The translations under genes and the position numbers were made by a program. The notes below the pieces were generated by a model. That model ran no database searches, was not told where the DNA came from, and was given only the letters and a program-made list of their open reading frames with translations. From the NCBI RefSeq assembly GCF_010731875.1, contig NZ_AP022595.1, positions 3,100,001 through 3,164,000 on the forward strand: a stretch of 64,000 bases of DNA, written 5' to 3'. The stretch's first letter is position 1, and each line of letters opens with the position of its first letter. The DNA is from Mycolicibacterium sarraceniae (lineage in GTDB: Bacteria; Actinomycetota; Actinomycetes; Mycobacteriales; Mycobacteriaceae). Shown here piece by piece: positions 56,072 through 64,000 of this stretch.

Positions 56072-57082
56072 TCATGCTCTCACGCCGCTGCGGCGTTGTT
56101 GGGCTGCGCTGACGAGTTCTAGTGTGGGGATGACGGGCCGGTGGATTGGAGCGCTTGGCGACTCCTGTTGTCCCCGGCCCGTCCTGCCTTTGAGTCGCTG
56201 GGATTGGCGGGTGTTGGCGGCGTTGATCCTGGTCTGCCGATCAACGCGATGGTGTGCGGCTACGAGGCGTCGGCCTTCGTCGGCGTCGATGAGTCGGCCG
56301 TCGGTGTTGCGTAGCTGATAGGGCTGGCCGGTGCGCCAACAGCTGGCGATGCGGGTGAGCAGCATCGTGGCGATGTGGCAGGTCGCTGAGGCGATGATGC
56401 CGGTGGGATCGGCCTCGGCATACAGGTTGGCGGCTCGCTCGTCGAGATCATCGATCTGATCGGTCAATGCTTGAGCCTGCTCGGCTTCGATGGCGATATC
56501 GGCGGCCAACTCGGCGAAGTCGATGCGGGCATCCGCTCCAGCGCCCCACAACTGCAACGATTCCTGGGCTGCGGCCAAGATCAGTGTGGCCTGCGGTTCA
56601 CGCCAGGCGCCGCGAGAGTGCCGAATCAAGAACCGCGTCAGCCGGGCATGCCCGAGACGGATTACGGTCTGCGGATCGGCGTAGCGGGCCAACAACGCCA
56701 ACGTCGCCTTGCCGTAACGGGTCCCGAGCGCGTCGTACCAGGCCGGCCCGAGCAGTTCGAGCTGGGCATCCAGACGCTGAAAGACCGCGGTGCGGCGTTT
56801 GACGATCGAGGAGCGCATCTTCACGATGCGGCGCAACGGATCGGCAGGGCCGTCGCTGGTGTGATCACGAAGCCCTTCAGGATGCAGCAGCGGCAGCCGG
56901 GCCAGCATCACCACTCGCAACGCGTCGTCGTCACCCAAACCGCAAGCAGCCCAAATCTTTTCCAGTTCGTCAGGCCGAGTGAAGAACCGGCGGCCGGTCC
57001 AGACGAACGTGCCATCAGGTCGCGCAAGCGACGCCTGATGCGCCGCCCGACACGCCAGGTCGATACCCAAGATGAGTTCCAC
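56072..57082 (-). pseudogene. IS110-family transposase with two internal deletions
   Basis: A 336-aa open frame of the DEDD/IS110 type. It begins MELILGIDLACRAAHQASLA. LARLPLLHPEGLRDHTSDGPADPLRRIVKMRSSIVKRRTAVFQRLDA (read in parts) and LGPAWYDALGTRYGKATLALLARYADP match intact family members. Two blocks are missing in frame. One lies between DDDALRVVM and LARLP, where the KxxxxDRxDSELLARLP region with catalytic Asp residues should be. The other lies between GIIASA and TCHIATMLLTRIASCWRTG, removing the serine-containing Transposase_20 domain. It is therefore almost surely inactive. Confidence 0.8.
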
Positions 57083-57296
57083 GACATCCTTTCAGGAGAA
57101 GGTGTAGACGCGAGGCCAGCGCCGGCATTGCCCAGACACTCCATAAGCAGGAGTCCGCCAGTCAGCGGCACCAAGTTCCCGAACAGGGACACCCCACTGG
57201 CCGCGGGTCGTGCTCGCGGACGGCCACTCAAGTCTCAGGAATCCGAGCGGTTCCAGTCGGTGGGTTCGACCGCCCGCGAGCACTCACCCAATCTAA
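57083..57296 (-). other. Upstream non-coding end of the IS110 element (possible bridge-RNA region)
   Basis: 214 nt without a credible gene, directly upstream of the transposase start. In IS110-group elements this end encodes the bridge RNA that guides target and donor choice. Several short complementary runs exist (for example CCGCCAGTC/GCGGCACC around 57148-57170), but I could not fold a specific structure. Element ends are not defined, since IS110 lacks terminal inverted repeats. Confidence 0.25.
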
Positions 57297-57821
57297 ATGT
57301 CGGTGGGTCGCACTAGTGTTCGGAGGTATGAGTTCGGTTCTGCGGCGCTGGATGCGCTTGACGCCGCGGTCGAACTCGTGGGTGCCGCCGATATCGAGGA
57401 GCTGCCCGGACCTGAGCGGTTCGCGGTCCTTGAGCGGCTGGAGACGGCGGTGCGTCGTCAGGTCGCCGTCTGCCATGAGCAGATCACCCATCTCGAACGG
57501 TACGAGGGGTGCCCGCCGATCCCGATCGTGTTGGCTGATGTGTTGCGGATCAGCCGCCCGGCGGCCAGGCGCCGGGTCCGTGATGCCGAACAACTCACCG
57601 CGCGCACCACACTGACCGGCGAGCGGTTAGCACCGCTGCTGCCGGAGACGGCGAAGGCCTGGGCGGCCGGGTGTCTCGACGGCGAGCACCTACGGGTGAT
57701 CCAGAAGTTCTTCACAGAGCTGCCCACTCAGAGGCGGCACCAACGACTACCACCACCGGAGAACGACTCCTCCCCAAAGGCGACGAAAGAGCCTAGACGA
57801 AGACTCGCACTGGTCACGTAG
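57297..57821 (+). pseudogene. Collapsed 13E12-repeat (DUF222/HNH) gene
   Basis: The N-terminal DUF222 part is intact for ~145 codons: ALDALDAAVELVGAADIEEL, VRRQVAVCHEQI, VLADVLRISRPAARRRVRDAEQ, GEHLRVIQKFFTELP. There the gene jumps to its own 3' end. In the next frame the DNA reads GGTNDYHH, the usual C-terminal motif of the family, while the continuing frame gives an unrelated Arg-rich tail to a stop at 57821. About 300 residues, including the HNH nuclease, are missing. 13E12 elements are repeated genes in mycobacteria. Confidence 0.75.
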
Positions 57822-57831
57822 GGATGCGATC

Positions 57832-59346
57832 ATGCGCGGTGTGGCCACCGACAAGTTGCAGACCATCGCGTACCCCGCAGCCGGATCTCGTCCGAACCGC
57901 CGTGACGCCGAGAGCCTCGAACCCCATGTCATCGTGCTCTTCGGGGCCACGGGCGACCTTGCCAAGCGCAAGCTGCTGCCCGGTATGGCCTATCTCGTGC
58001 AGTCGGCGCTCGCGCCCGAGATCCGGGTGGTCGGCACCTCACTCGAGGAGCTCACTGACGACGAGTTCCGCGCCATCACCAGGAAGGCCGTTGAAGACTT
58101 CGGCACCCACAAGCTGACCGACGAGCAGTGGGCCAACTTCGCGAGCCGGGTCACCTACGTCCCGCAGGGTGCCGGCCCTGCCGCGCTGGCCGCCGCAGTG
58201 GCCGACGCCGAAGCGCAACTCGGCCCGGACGTGCACAGGTTGCACTACCTGTCGGTACCGCCCAAAGCCGCCAAGTCGGTCATCACCATGCTCAAGGAGG
58301 CCGACCTTGTCGAGCGGTCACGGGTGGTGATGGAAAAACCCTTCGGTACCGACCTCGCCAGCGCGATCGAGCTCAACGACTTCGTGCACCAGACGTTCCG
58401 CGAACGTCAGATTTTCCGCATCGACCACTTCCTCGGCAAGGAAGCCGCCCAGAACATTCTGGCCTTCCGGTTCGCAAACGGGCTGTTCGAGCCGATCTGG
58501 AACCGCAACTTCATCGATCACATTCAGATCGATATCCCGGAGACCCTCGGCCTTGACCAGCGGGCCAACTTCTACGAGAGCACCGGCGCATACAAGGACA
58601 TGGTGGTCACCCACCTGCTGCAGGTGATGGCCTTCGTGGTGATGGAGCCGCCGACCGCCCTGGAGCCGCGTGCGATCAGCGAGGAGAAGAACAAGGTCTT
58701 CCGGTCCATGCTGCCGATCCACTGCGACCACGTGGTCCGCGGTCAATACACCGGCTATCGGCAAGAGGCCGGAGTCGCAAAGGATTCCGACACCGAGACA
58801 TTCATCGCCCTCAAGGTCGGTATCGACAACTGGCGCTGGGCCGGGGTGCCGATTTACCTACGCACCGGCAAGAAGATGGCCGAGGGTCAGCGCATCATTT
58901 CGATCGCGTTCAAGGAAGCGCCGCGCACCATGTTTCCCGCGGGCTCCGGAGTCGGCTCCCAGGGACCCGATCACCTCACCTTCGATCTGGCCGACAGCTC
59001 CAAGGTGTCACTGTCGTTCTACGGCAAGCGCCCCGGGCCGGGCATGAAGCTCGACAAGCTCTCCATGCAGTTCTCTACCCAGGAAACCGATTCCCAAGGC
59101 GATGTGTTGGAGGCGTACGAACGGTTGATCCTGGATGCCATGCGGGGCGACCACACTCTGTTCACCACAGCCGAAGGCATCGAGTCACTGTGGGAACGCT
59201 CGACGCAGCTCCTGGACGACCCGCCGCCGGTCAAGAGCTACCCGGTCGGCACGTGGGGTCCCAATGCCATCCATCAACTCATCGCCCCGAATGCCTGGCG
59301 GCTTCCCTTCGAACGGGTATGGCGGGAGAAGAAGTCCCAGGGTTGA
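57832..59346 (+). CDS. zwf: Glucose-6-phosphate dehydrogenase
   Basis: First enzyme of the oxidative pentose phosphate pathway, supplying NADPH. The 504-aa product has the cofactor motif VLFGATGDLAKRKLLP, the substrate and active site FRIDHFLGKEAAQNI, and EKPFGTDLASA. The N-terminus (~35 residues before the Rossmann motif) is poorly conserved. ATG 57832 is used, with GGGATGCGATC before it. It stands just after the 13E12 remnant and shows normal codon use, so it is a resident gene and not cargo. Confidence 0.95.
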   Translation: MRGVATDKLQTIAYPAAGSRPNRRDAESLEPHVIVLFGATGDLAKRKLLPGMAYLVQSALAPEIRVVGTSLEELTDDEFRAITRKAVEDFGTHKLTDEQWANFASRVTYVPQGAGPAALAAAVADAEAQLGPDVHRLHYLSVPPKAAKSVITMLKEADLVERSRVVMEKPFGTDLASAIELNDFVHQTFRERQIFRIDHFLGKEAAQNILAFRFANGLFEPIWNRNFIDHIQIDIPETLGLDQRANFYESTGAYKDMVVTHLLQVMAFVVMEPPTALEPRAISEEKNKVFRSMLPIHCDHVVRGQYTGYRQEAGVAKDSDTETFIALKVGIDNWRWAGVPIYLRTGKKMAEGQRIISIAFKEAPRTMFPAGSGVGSQGPDHLTFDLADSSKVSLSFYGKRPGPGMKLDKLSMQFSTQETDSQGDVLEAYERLILDAMRGDHTLFTTAEGIESLWERSTQLLDDPPPVKSYPVGTWGPNAIHQLIAPNAWRLPFERVWREKKSQG

Positions 59347-59580
59347 TCCCTCAGGGCGGTCACTATGTTGTGGCCCAACCGGTTTGAGGCGACGAACGTG
59401 GGTCGCCGATAGCGCTCAGCGTGAAGGTGGGACGCTTGGCTGATGCGATTGTCGGATCGGTCTGGTGTCCGGAGCGGTGATCGTGGCGGCCCTGTCGCTG
59501 GTTCGGCGTGATGCCCGGTGTGGCTAGGCGGCCTGCCGGGCAGTCACGAGCGCCGAACCCGTAGATGGTGTGGGCGTGCG
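59347..59580. other. Gap between zwf and the convergent permease gene
   Basis: 234 nt with no complete gene. The plus strand holds a short hydrophobic reading (LVSGAVIVAALSLVRRD, about 59459-59515) that could be the end of a lost membrane protein. The minus strand carries a short YGFGARDCPAG string. Neither extends into a recognisable protein. Confidence 0.3.
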
Positions 59581-60336
59581 TCAGTGCGTTGGTGCCGGGC
59601 CCCGTCTGGCGAAGCGGCCACGTGCGGCGAGTTCGATCGTCAAGGCGACCCCGCAGGCCTGTGACAACAGCAACCCGACCAGTACCAGAATCTGGACGGC
59701 ACCGGCCTGCGCTGCGGAGCCGGTACTCAGCAGCACACCGACGAAGGCGCCGGGCAAGGTGACCAGTCCAGCGGTTCGTGCCTGATCGACGTTGGGCAAC
59801 AACGCGTCCGGGGCCGTGGGCGCAATGACGAGCAGCCGCGCATCTCGCTCCAGGTAACCCAGGCTCAACGCGGCCTCCACCTCGCCGGCGCGGGTGCTCA
59901 GCGCATCCAGTGCGCGCCGGGCTGCCACCGCGACCGCGGTCATCGTGCCGCCCAACAGGATTCCGGTGATGGGGACCAGCGCAATGCCTGCGATGGGAAC
60001 GAGTCCGGTGGCCAGAAGCAGCGGCAGTACTGACGCCAGGCCGACAGCCAACGGCGCCGCCAACCACGACGAGCCCTCAGCGGCCCTGCTACGCCGTGCC
60101 GCCGTCACGGCGGCGACGGTGAACATCACCACCAGAATCATCAGGGACGACCACAGCCGCGCCATCGCGGCTGTCAAGACCGCTGCCACCGCCGCCAGTT
60201 GCGCCACCGCTCGCATCGTCGCGCTGGGTACCACCCACCAGGAGCCCAGGCCGCTCAGTCGGTAGACGAGCGCGGCGAGCAGCGCCATCACGGCGCAGAC
60301 CACGACCAGTGTCGGTCCCAGCACCGCGGATGTCAT
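59581..60336 (-). CDS. FetB/UPF0014-type membrane permease
   Basis: A 251-aa protein with ~7 helices. LGSWWVVPSATMRAVAQLAAVAAVL (read in parts), the PITGILLGGTMTAVAVAARRALDAL segment and the C-terminal VTLPGAFVGVLLSTGSAAQAGAVQI (read in parts) are typical of FetB, the permease of the FetAB iron exporter. The ATPase partner FetA is not adjacent. Start ATG 60336. It lies 104 nt downstream of sigC on the same strand and may be transcribed with it. Confidence 0.8.
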   Translation of the reverse strand: MTSAVLGPTLVVVCAVMALLAALVYRLSGLGSWWVVPSATMRAVAQLAAVAAVLTAAMARLWSSLMILVVMFTVAAVTAARRSRAAEGSSWLAAPLAVGLASVLPLLLATGLVPIAGIALVPITGILLGGTMTAVAVAARRALDALSTRAGEVEAALSLGYLERDARLLVIAPTAPDALLPNVDQARTAGLVTLPGAFVGVLLSTGSAAQAGAVQILVLVGLLLSQACGVALTIELAARGRFARRGPAPTH

Positions 60337-60440
60337 CGGTTCAGTGCGGCAACACCGTCGAGGAACACAGGCACCGCGGCCTACGTAACCGTCCCGTCCT
60401 CGACGAGCAGGACTCTTACAGTCGACCTCGGCCCGCTCGC

Positions 60441-60992
60441 TTAGCCCACCTGATCGTCGCGACGGGCAGCGCTGATGAGGTCCTCGCGAGCCCGCGCCAC
60501 GCGGGAGCGGATCGTGCCGACCGGGCACCCGCACACCTCGGCGGCTTCGGCGTAAGACAGCCCGAGTACCTGGGTCAGCATCAGGGCGTCGCGACGGTCG
60601 CTGTCGAGTCCGTCGAGCAGCATCCTGATCTCGATGATGTCCTCGAACCGTGCCGCGCTGGGCCGGGTGTCGAGGAACTGATCCATGTCGATGGCCGACG
60701 CGGTGCGCGGGCGGGCCCGATTGCGGCGGATCTGGTCGATGACCACGCGGCGGGCGATGGACATCAGCCAGGTACGGGCCGACGAACGCCCCGAGAACCG
60801 GGGGATTGCGCTCAGAGCGCGCAGGAAGGTCTCCTGCGTGAGGTCGTCGGCGTGACCGGGATCACCGAGAAAGGCGACGGTCCGCCAGACATCGCGCTGC
60901 GTGGCCTTGATGAACGCGTTGAGCGCGGCGGAATCGCCCCGACCGGCGGCCAGGGCGAGCACGGTCACCTGGTCGTCGTCGCGTTCGCTCAC
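60441..60992 (-). CDS. sigC: ECF RNA polymerase sigma factor, SigC-like
   Basis: A 183-aa sigma-70 family factor. Region 2 is [20 protein letters not shown] with [19 protein letters not shown] (-10 recognition). Region 4 is [30 protein letters not shown] (read in parts). The sequence tracks M. tuberculosis SigC closely, including the FEDIIEI-like linker and the early [14 protein letters not shown]. The start is GTG 60992 (MSERDDDQ). No anti-sigma gene lies alongside, as for SigC. Divergent from a copper P-type ATPase. Confidence 0.92.
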   Translation of the reverse strand: MSERDDDQVTVLALAAGRGDSAALNAFIKATQRDVWRTVAFLGDPGHADDLTQETFLRALSAIPRFSGRSSARTWLMSIARRVVIDQIRRNRARPRTASAIDMDQFLDTRPSAARFEDIIEIRMLLDGLDSDRRDALMLTQVLGLSYAEAAEVCGCPVGTIRSRVARAREDLISAARRDDQVG

Positions 60993-61086
60993 GTTCAGTG
61001 AGACTAGGGGATCAGCGGATCCAGCACATCCGCAGGTCTGGGTCCCAGCGTATTTTGGGTGGCCGGGAACCCGATGGCCCCTTCGG

Positions 61087-61101
61087 CCGACTATCGGTCG
61101 G
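61087..61101. promoter_or_regulatory. Small inverted repeat in the sigC-ctp divergent region
   Basis: CCGAC-TATCG-GTCGG is a perfect 5-bp inverted repeat 25 nt before the ATPase start and 16 nt before its AAGGAGGG ribosome-binding site. It is preceded by GGGAACCC at 61062-61069, which resembles an ECF-type -35. It could be an operator or part of an ECF promoter. Weak evidence. Confidence 0.25.
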
Positions 61102-61126
61102 GCACTCAACTCAGCCAAGGAGGGCG

Positions 61127-63376
61127 ATGACCGCATCGGTCGTGGGCGGTTCGACCGACCCGAACGCGCCGGGCGTCTCGCACCGCGTCGAACTCGACGT
61201 CGCGGGAATGTCCTGCGCGGCCTGCGCGGCACGGGTGGAGACCAAGCTCAACAAGCTCGACGGCGTCCGCGCCTCGGTCAACTTCGCCACCCGCGTGGCC
61301 AGTGTCGATGCCCCCGAGTCGCTTCCCGCCGAAGACTTGTGCGCGGTGATCCGCAAGGCCGGCTACGACGCGGCGCCCCGCTCGGCATCGCTCGCCGATG
61401 CGGTGGACCCCGACGACCGGCAGGCCCGCAACCTGCTGCTGCGGCTGGCGATCGCGGCGGTGCTGTTCGTGCCGCTCGCCGATCTGTCAGTGATGTTCGC
61501 CGTCGTCCCCAGCACCCGGTTCACCGGCTGGGAGTGGCTGCTGACCGCGCTCGCGGCACCGATCGTCACCTGGGCGGCGTGGCCATTCCACCGGGTGGCC
61601 CTGCGCAACGCGCGGCACGGTACCGCGTCCATGGAGACGCTGATCTCGGTCGGGGTCACCGCGGCCACCCTGTGGTCGCTGTACACGATCTTCTTCGATC
61701 ACCACGACCGGCAGGTGCACGGCATCCGGGAGGCGCTGCTGGGCAGCGACGCCATCTACCTGGAGGTCGCTGCCGGCGTCACCGTGTTCATCCTGGCCGG
61801 CCGGTACTTCGAGGCCAGGGCCAAATCGCGTGCGGGGAGCGCGCTGCGGGCGTTGGCGGCGCTGAGTGCCAAAAACGTGTCGGTGTTGCTGGCCGACGGC
61901 AGCGAGATGGTGCTGCCCGCCGATGAACTCAAGGAGCAACAGCGCTTCGTCGTGCGGCCCGGGGAGACCATCGCCGCCGACGGTCTGGTGGTCGAGGGCA
62001 GCGCCGCCATCGATATGAGTGCGATGACCGGTGAAGCCAAACCGTCGCGCGCTCACCCCGGCGGCCCGGTGATCGGCGGGACAGTGGTGCTCGACGGCCG
62101 GCTGATCGTCGAGGCCGCTGCGGTGGGGGCCGACACCCAGTTCGCCGGAATGGTGCGCCTGGTCGAAGAAGCGCAAGCGCAGAAGGCCGACGCCCAACGA
62201 CTGGCCGACCGGATCGCCGGAGTCTTCGTGCCCGCGGTGTTCGGCATCGCTGCGCTCACCGCGGTCGGGTGGCTGCTGGCCGGAGCGGACGCCGACCGGG
62301 TGTTCGCCGCCGCGCTGGCCGTGCTGGTGATTGCCTGTCCGTGCGCACTGGGGCTGGCCACCCCGACGGCGATGATGGTGGCCTCCGGGCGCGGCGCGCA
62401 GCTGGGCATCTTCCTCAAGGGCTACCGCGCGCTGGACGCGATCCGCGCGGTGGACACCGTGGTGTTCGACAAGACCGGCACCCTGACAACCGGACATCTG
62501 GCGGTCACCGAAGTGACCGTCGCCGACGGCTGGCAGCCCGCCGAGGTCCTGGCGCTGGCCGCCGCCGTCGAGATGGCCTCCGAACATGCTGTTGCCGTAG
62601 CTATTTCGACTGCCACCGACGAGCGTCGCCCGGTGGATGACTTCCGTTCCCATGCGGGGCGGGGTGTCACCGGCACGGTATCGGGGCGCACGGTGGTGGT
62701 CGGCCGGCCATCGTGGGCCGCCGAACAGGCCGAGGTGGCCGAGCGTCTGCATGCGGCCCGGCGTACCGGTGAATCCCGAGGTGAAACAGTCGTTTTCGTC
62801 ACGGTCGACGGTCAGGTGTGTGGGGTGATCGCAGTCGCCGACGCGGTCAAGGAGTCCGCGGCCGACGCAGTGGCGGCCCTGCATCGCAGGGGTCTGCGCA
62901 CCGTGCTGCTGACCGGTGACAACGCCGCGGCGGCGGGTTCGGTGGCTGGGCAGGTCGGTATCGACGAAGTTATCGCCGAGGTGCTTCCCGAAGGCAAGGT
63001 CGACGTCATCGAGCAGCTGCGCGAGCAGGGTCGGGTGGTCGCGATGGTCGGCGACGGCATCAACGACGGGCCCGCGCTGGCGTCGGCGGATCTCGGGCTG
63101 GCGATCGGACGCGGCACCGATGTGGCGATCGGCGCCGCCGACATCATCCTGGTGCGCGACGATCTCGACATCGTCCCGCAAGCTCTCGACTTGGCCAAGG
63201 CCACCATGCGCACGATCCGGGTCAATCTGTTCTGGGCATTCGGCTACAACGTGGCGGCTATCCCGATCGCCGCGGCCGGGCTGCTCAACCCGCTCATCGC
63301 CGGCGCGGCGATGGCGTTCTCGTCGTTCTTCGTCGTCTCGAACAGCTTGCGGCTGCGCAACTTCGGCGCTCGCTAG
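61127..63376 (+). CDS. Copper-translocating P1B-type ATPase (CtpA/CtpB-like)
   Basis: A 749-aa heavy-metal pump. One N-terminal HMA domain binds metal through Cys30 and Cys33 ([11 protein letters not shown]). Eight TM helices include the CPC metal site at 404-406 ([12 protein letters not shown]), and the phosphorylated Asp448 is in DKTGTLT. The phosphatase motif TGEAKPS and the [10 protein letters not shown] hinge are present. The HMA and CPC sequence point to Cu(I). The start ATG 61127 has AAGGAGGG upstream. Confidence 0.94.
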   Translation: MTASVVGGSTDPNAPGVSHRVELDVAGMSCAACAARVETKLNKLDGVRASVNFATRVASVDAPESLPAEDLCAVIRKAGYDAAPRSASLADAVDPDDRQARNLLLRLAIAAVLFVPLADLSVMFAVVPSTRFTGWEWLLTALAAPIVTWAAWPFHRVALRNARHGTASMETLISVGVTAATLWSLYTIFFDHHDRQVHGIREALLGSDAIYLEVAAGVTVFILAGRYFEARAKSRAGSALRALAALSAKNVSVLLADGSEMVLPADELKEQQRFVVRPGETIAADGLVVEGSAAIDMSAMTGEAKPSRAHPGGPVIGGTVVLDGRLIVEAAAVGADTQFAGMVRLVEEAQAQKADAQRLADRIAGVFVPAVFGIAALTAVGWLLAGADADRVFAAALAVLVIACPCALGLATPTAMMVASGRGAQLGIFLKGYRALDAIRAVDTVVFDKTGTLTTGHLAVTEVTVADGWQPAEVLALAAAVEMASEHAVAVAISTATDERRPVDDFRSHAGRGVTGTVSGRTVVVGRPSWAAEQAEVAERLHAARRTGESRGETVVFVTVDGQVCGVIAVADAVKESAADAVAALHRRGLRTVLLTGDNAAAAGSVAGQVGIDEVIAEVLPEGKVDVIEQLREQGRVVAMVGDGINDGPALASADLGLAIGRGTDVAIGAADIILVRDDLDIVPQALDLAKATMRTIRVNLFWAFGYNVAAIPIAAAGLLNPLIAGAAMAFSSFFVVSNSLRLRNFGAR

Positions 63377-63395
63377 TCACCGAAAGGAACAGCGC

Positions 63396-63614
63396 ATGTC
63401 ACAGCAGACATTCATGGTCACCGGCCTGCACTGCCAGAGCTGCGTGCGGGTGGTCAGCGGCGCGCTGACCGAACTGCCCGGGGTCGGCGCGGTCGAGGTG
63501 GACCTTGACGCCGAGGGTGCCTCGGCCGTCCGAGTCGACACCGCCGCACATCTCACCACCGAGCAGGTTCGGGCCGCCCTCGCCGATGAGGGTGACTACA
63601 TCGTCGTGAGCTGA
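63396..63614 (+). CDS. Small HMA metal-binding protein (CopZ-like chaperone)
   Basis: A 72-aa single HMA domain with the metal site TGLHCQSCVRVV (Cys-x-x-Cys), ending in the usual beta-alpha-beta fold (VGAVEVDLDAEG). It starts 19 nt after the P-type ATPase, with GAAAGGAACAGC as ribosome-binding site. It probably delivers Cu(I) to or accepts it from that pump. Confidence 0.9.
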   Translation: MSQQTFMVTGLHCQSCVRVVSGALTELPGVGAVEVDLDAEGASAVRVDTAAHLTTEQVRAALADEGDYIVVS

Positions 63615-63620
63615 GTGGGC

Positions 63621-64000
63621 TCACCCGTCGACGAAACGCCCCGCGAATCCACGTAGCGGCAGGTCGGCACTCGTCAGCAGTCCGGGCGGTGCGGCGACCA
63701 CCGATGCGATGGCCGACAGTGCCGGCATCCCGGTGACCGTCATGCCGATCGAGGCGAAGTTCGCCGGATCCGACAGGTCCACATCGGGTTTCGGGAAGAT
63801 CATGTGCTTGTTGTAAACGCACGGGTCGCCCTTGACCTGGGTGATGTAGCAACCCTTGATGCGCCAGCTCGGGCTGGTGTGCGGTGTCATCTGCCACTCC
63901 AGGTGCGTCTCGACCCGCGGCACACCGTTCACCATGCCCTGGTACTTGATGTAGTTGCCGCCCAACGATCCCTTCGGTAGCACATACCACCCCAGGTCGA
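63621..64000 (-). CDS. C-terminal part of a dihydrodipicolinate reductase-like amine dehydrogenase (partial)
   Basis: 126 codons of a gene whose 5' end lies beyond the window; the frame is open to the edge. The segment HLEWQMTPHTSPSWRIKGCY, VKGDPCVYNKHMIFP and the C-terminal GMPALSAIASVVAAPPGLL match the C-terminal domain of the mycobacterial NAD(P)H-dependent amine dehydrogenase/DapB-like family. The final SADLPLRGFAGRFVDG is typical. The cofactor-binding half is not visible. Confidence 0.7.
   Translation of the reverse strand, partial: DLGWYVLPKGSLGGNYIKYQGMVNGVPRVETHLEWQMTPHTSPSWRIKGCYITQVKGDPCVYNKHMIFPKPDVDLSDPANFASIGMTVTGMPALSAIASVVAAPPGLLTSADLPLRGFAGRFVDG

Noticed and set aside
59535..59595. 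A minus-strand YGFGARDCPAG string resembling a cytochrome P450 haem loop.
   Set aside because: Similarity is limited to one motif and stops at once on both sides, where the FetB-type gene overlaps in another frame; chance is likely.
61487..63181. A 564-codon minus-strand open frame opposite the copper ATPase.
   Set aside because: Antisense shadow of an intact P-type ATPase with all motifs in order.

Overview
The window is chromosomal DNA from a high-GC mycobacterium, most likely a fast-growing Mycolicibacterium. Three things suggest this. The gene order from rpsP through lepB, rnhB, dprA, xerC, rpsB-tsf, pyrH-frr-cdsA, rlmN, dxr-rip1-ispG, the lipoprotein PBP, mapB and the glnA4 cluster matches, as I recall it, the Rv2909c to Rv2857c block of M. 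tuberculosis. The Rip1, LepB, RNase HII and SigC sequences are mycobacterial in character. Many genes also carry a TANNNT-type -10 box six or seven bases before the start codon, as leaderless mycobacterial genes do. I saw no tRNA, rRNA or CRISPR array.

Layout. 1-7.9 kb: the rpsP-khpA-rimM-trmD operon, a DHA2 drug exporter with a winged-helix tail, a beta-lactamase-fold protein facing it, then rplS-lepB-rnhB-DUF2469. 7.9-12.3 kb: an accessory island with a ROK repressor divergent from a tightly coupled operon (MFS exporter, 42-aa protein, HicB-like protein, NagD-like HAD phosphatase), ending in an unrecognised gene fragment. 12.4-21.3 kb: YraN, ComM-like, DprA, a siderophore-interacting flavoprotein, XerC, SelO, an M23-like protein and rpsB-tsf with a strong terminator. 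21.4-31.3 kb: a secreted protein, an LLM oxidoreductase, an amidase, then a five-gene ABC transporter/amine permease/copper amine oxidase operon, and a MarR regulator divergent from a methyltransferase over twin palindromes. 31.3-43.3 kb: pyrH-frr-cdsA, rlmN, a photolyase divergent from dxr-rip1-ispG, a GNAT protein and a lipoprotein PBP. 43.4-48.2 kb: a nitronate monooxygenase fragment, a Rieske lipoprotein, DUF1707, mapB, cobQ, a lipoprotein and a hydrolase-like protein. 48.2-55.5 kb: a decayed NAGGN osmolyte locus, then a gamma-glutamylation amine catabolic cluster. 55.6-57.8 kb: an immunity-like gene, an IS110 transposase with two internal deletions and a collapsed 13E12 gene. 57.8-64 kb: zwf, a FetB-type permease, sigC divergent from a copper P-type ATPase and its small HMA partner, and a partial dehydrogenase at the edge.

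Functional themes. Core translation, envelope, isoprenoid and lipid genes form the backbone. Two separate amine-use routes are inserted: an oxidative one (copper amine oxidase) and a gamma-glutamyl one whose SDR and aldehyde dehydrogenase would suit ethanolamine better than putrescine. Several accessory genes are fossils that kept both ends but lost the middle. The most informative is a wrecked pair for N-acetylglutaminylglutamine amide synthesis, visible only by reading three frames of the minus strand between 48.24 and 48.73 kb.
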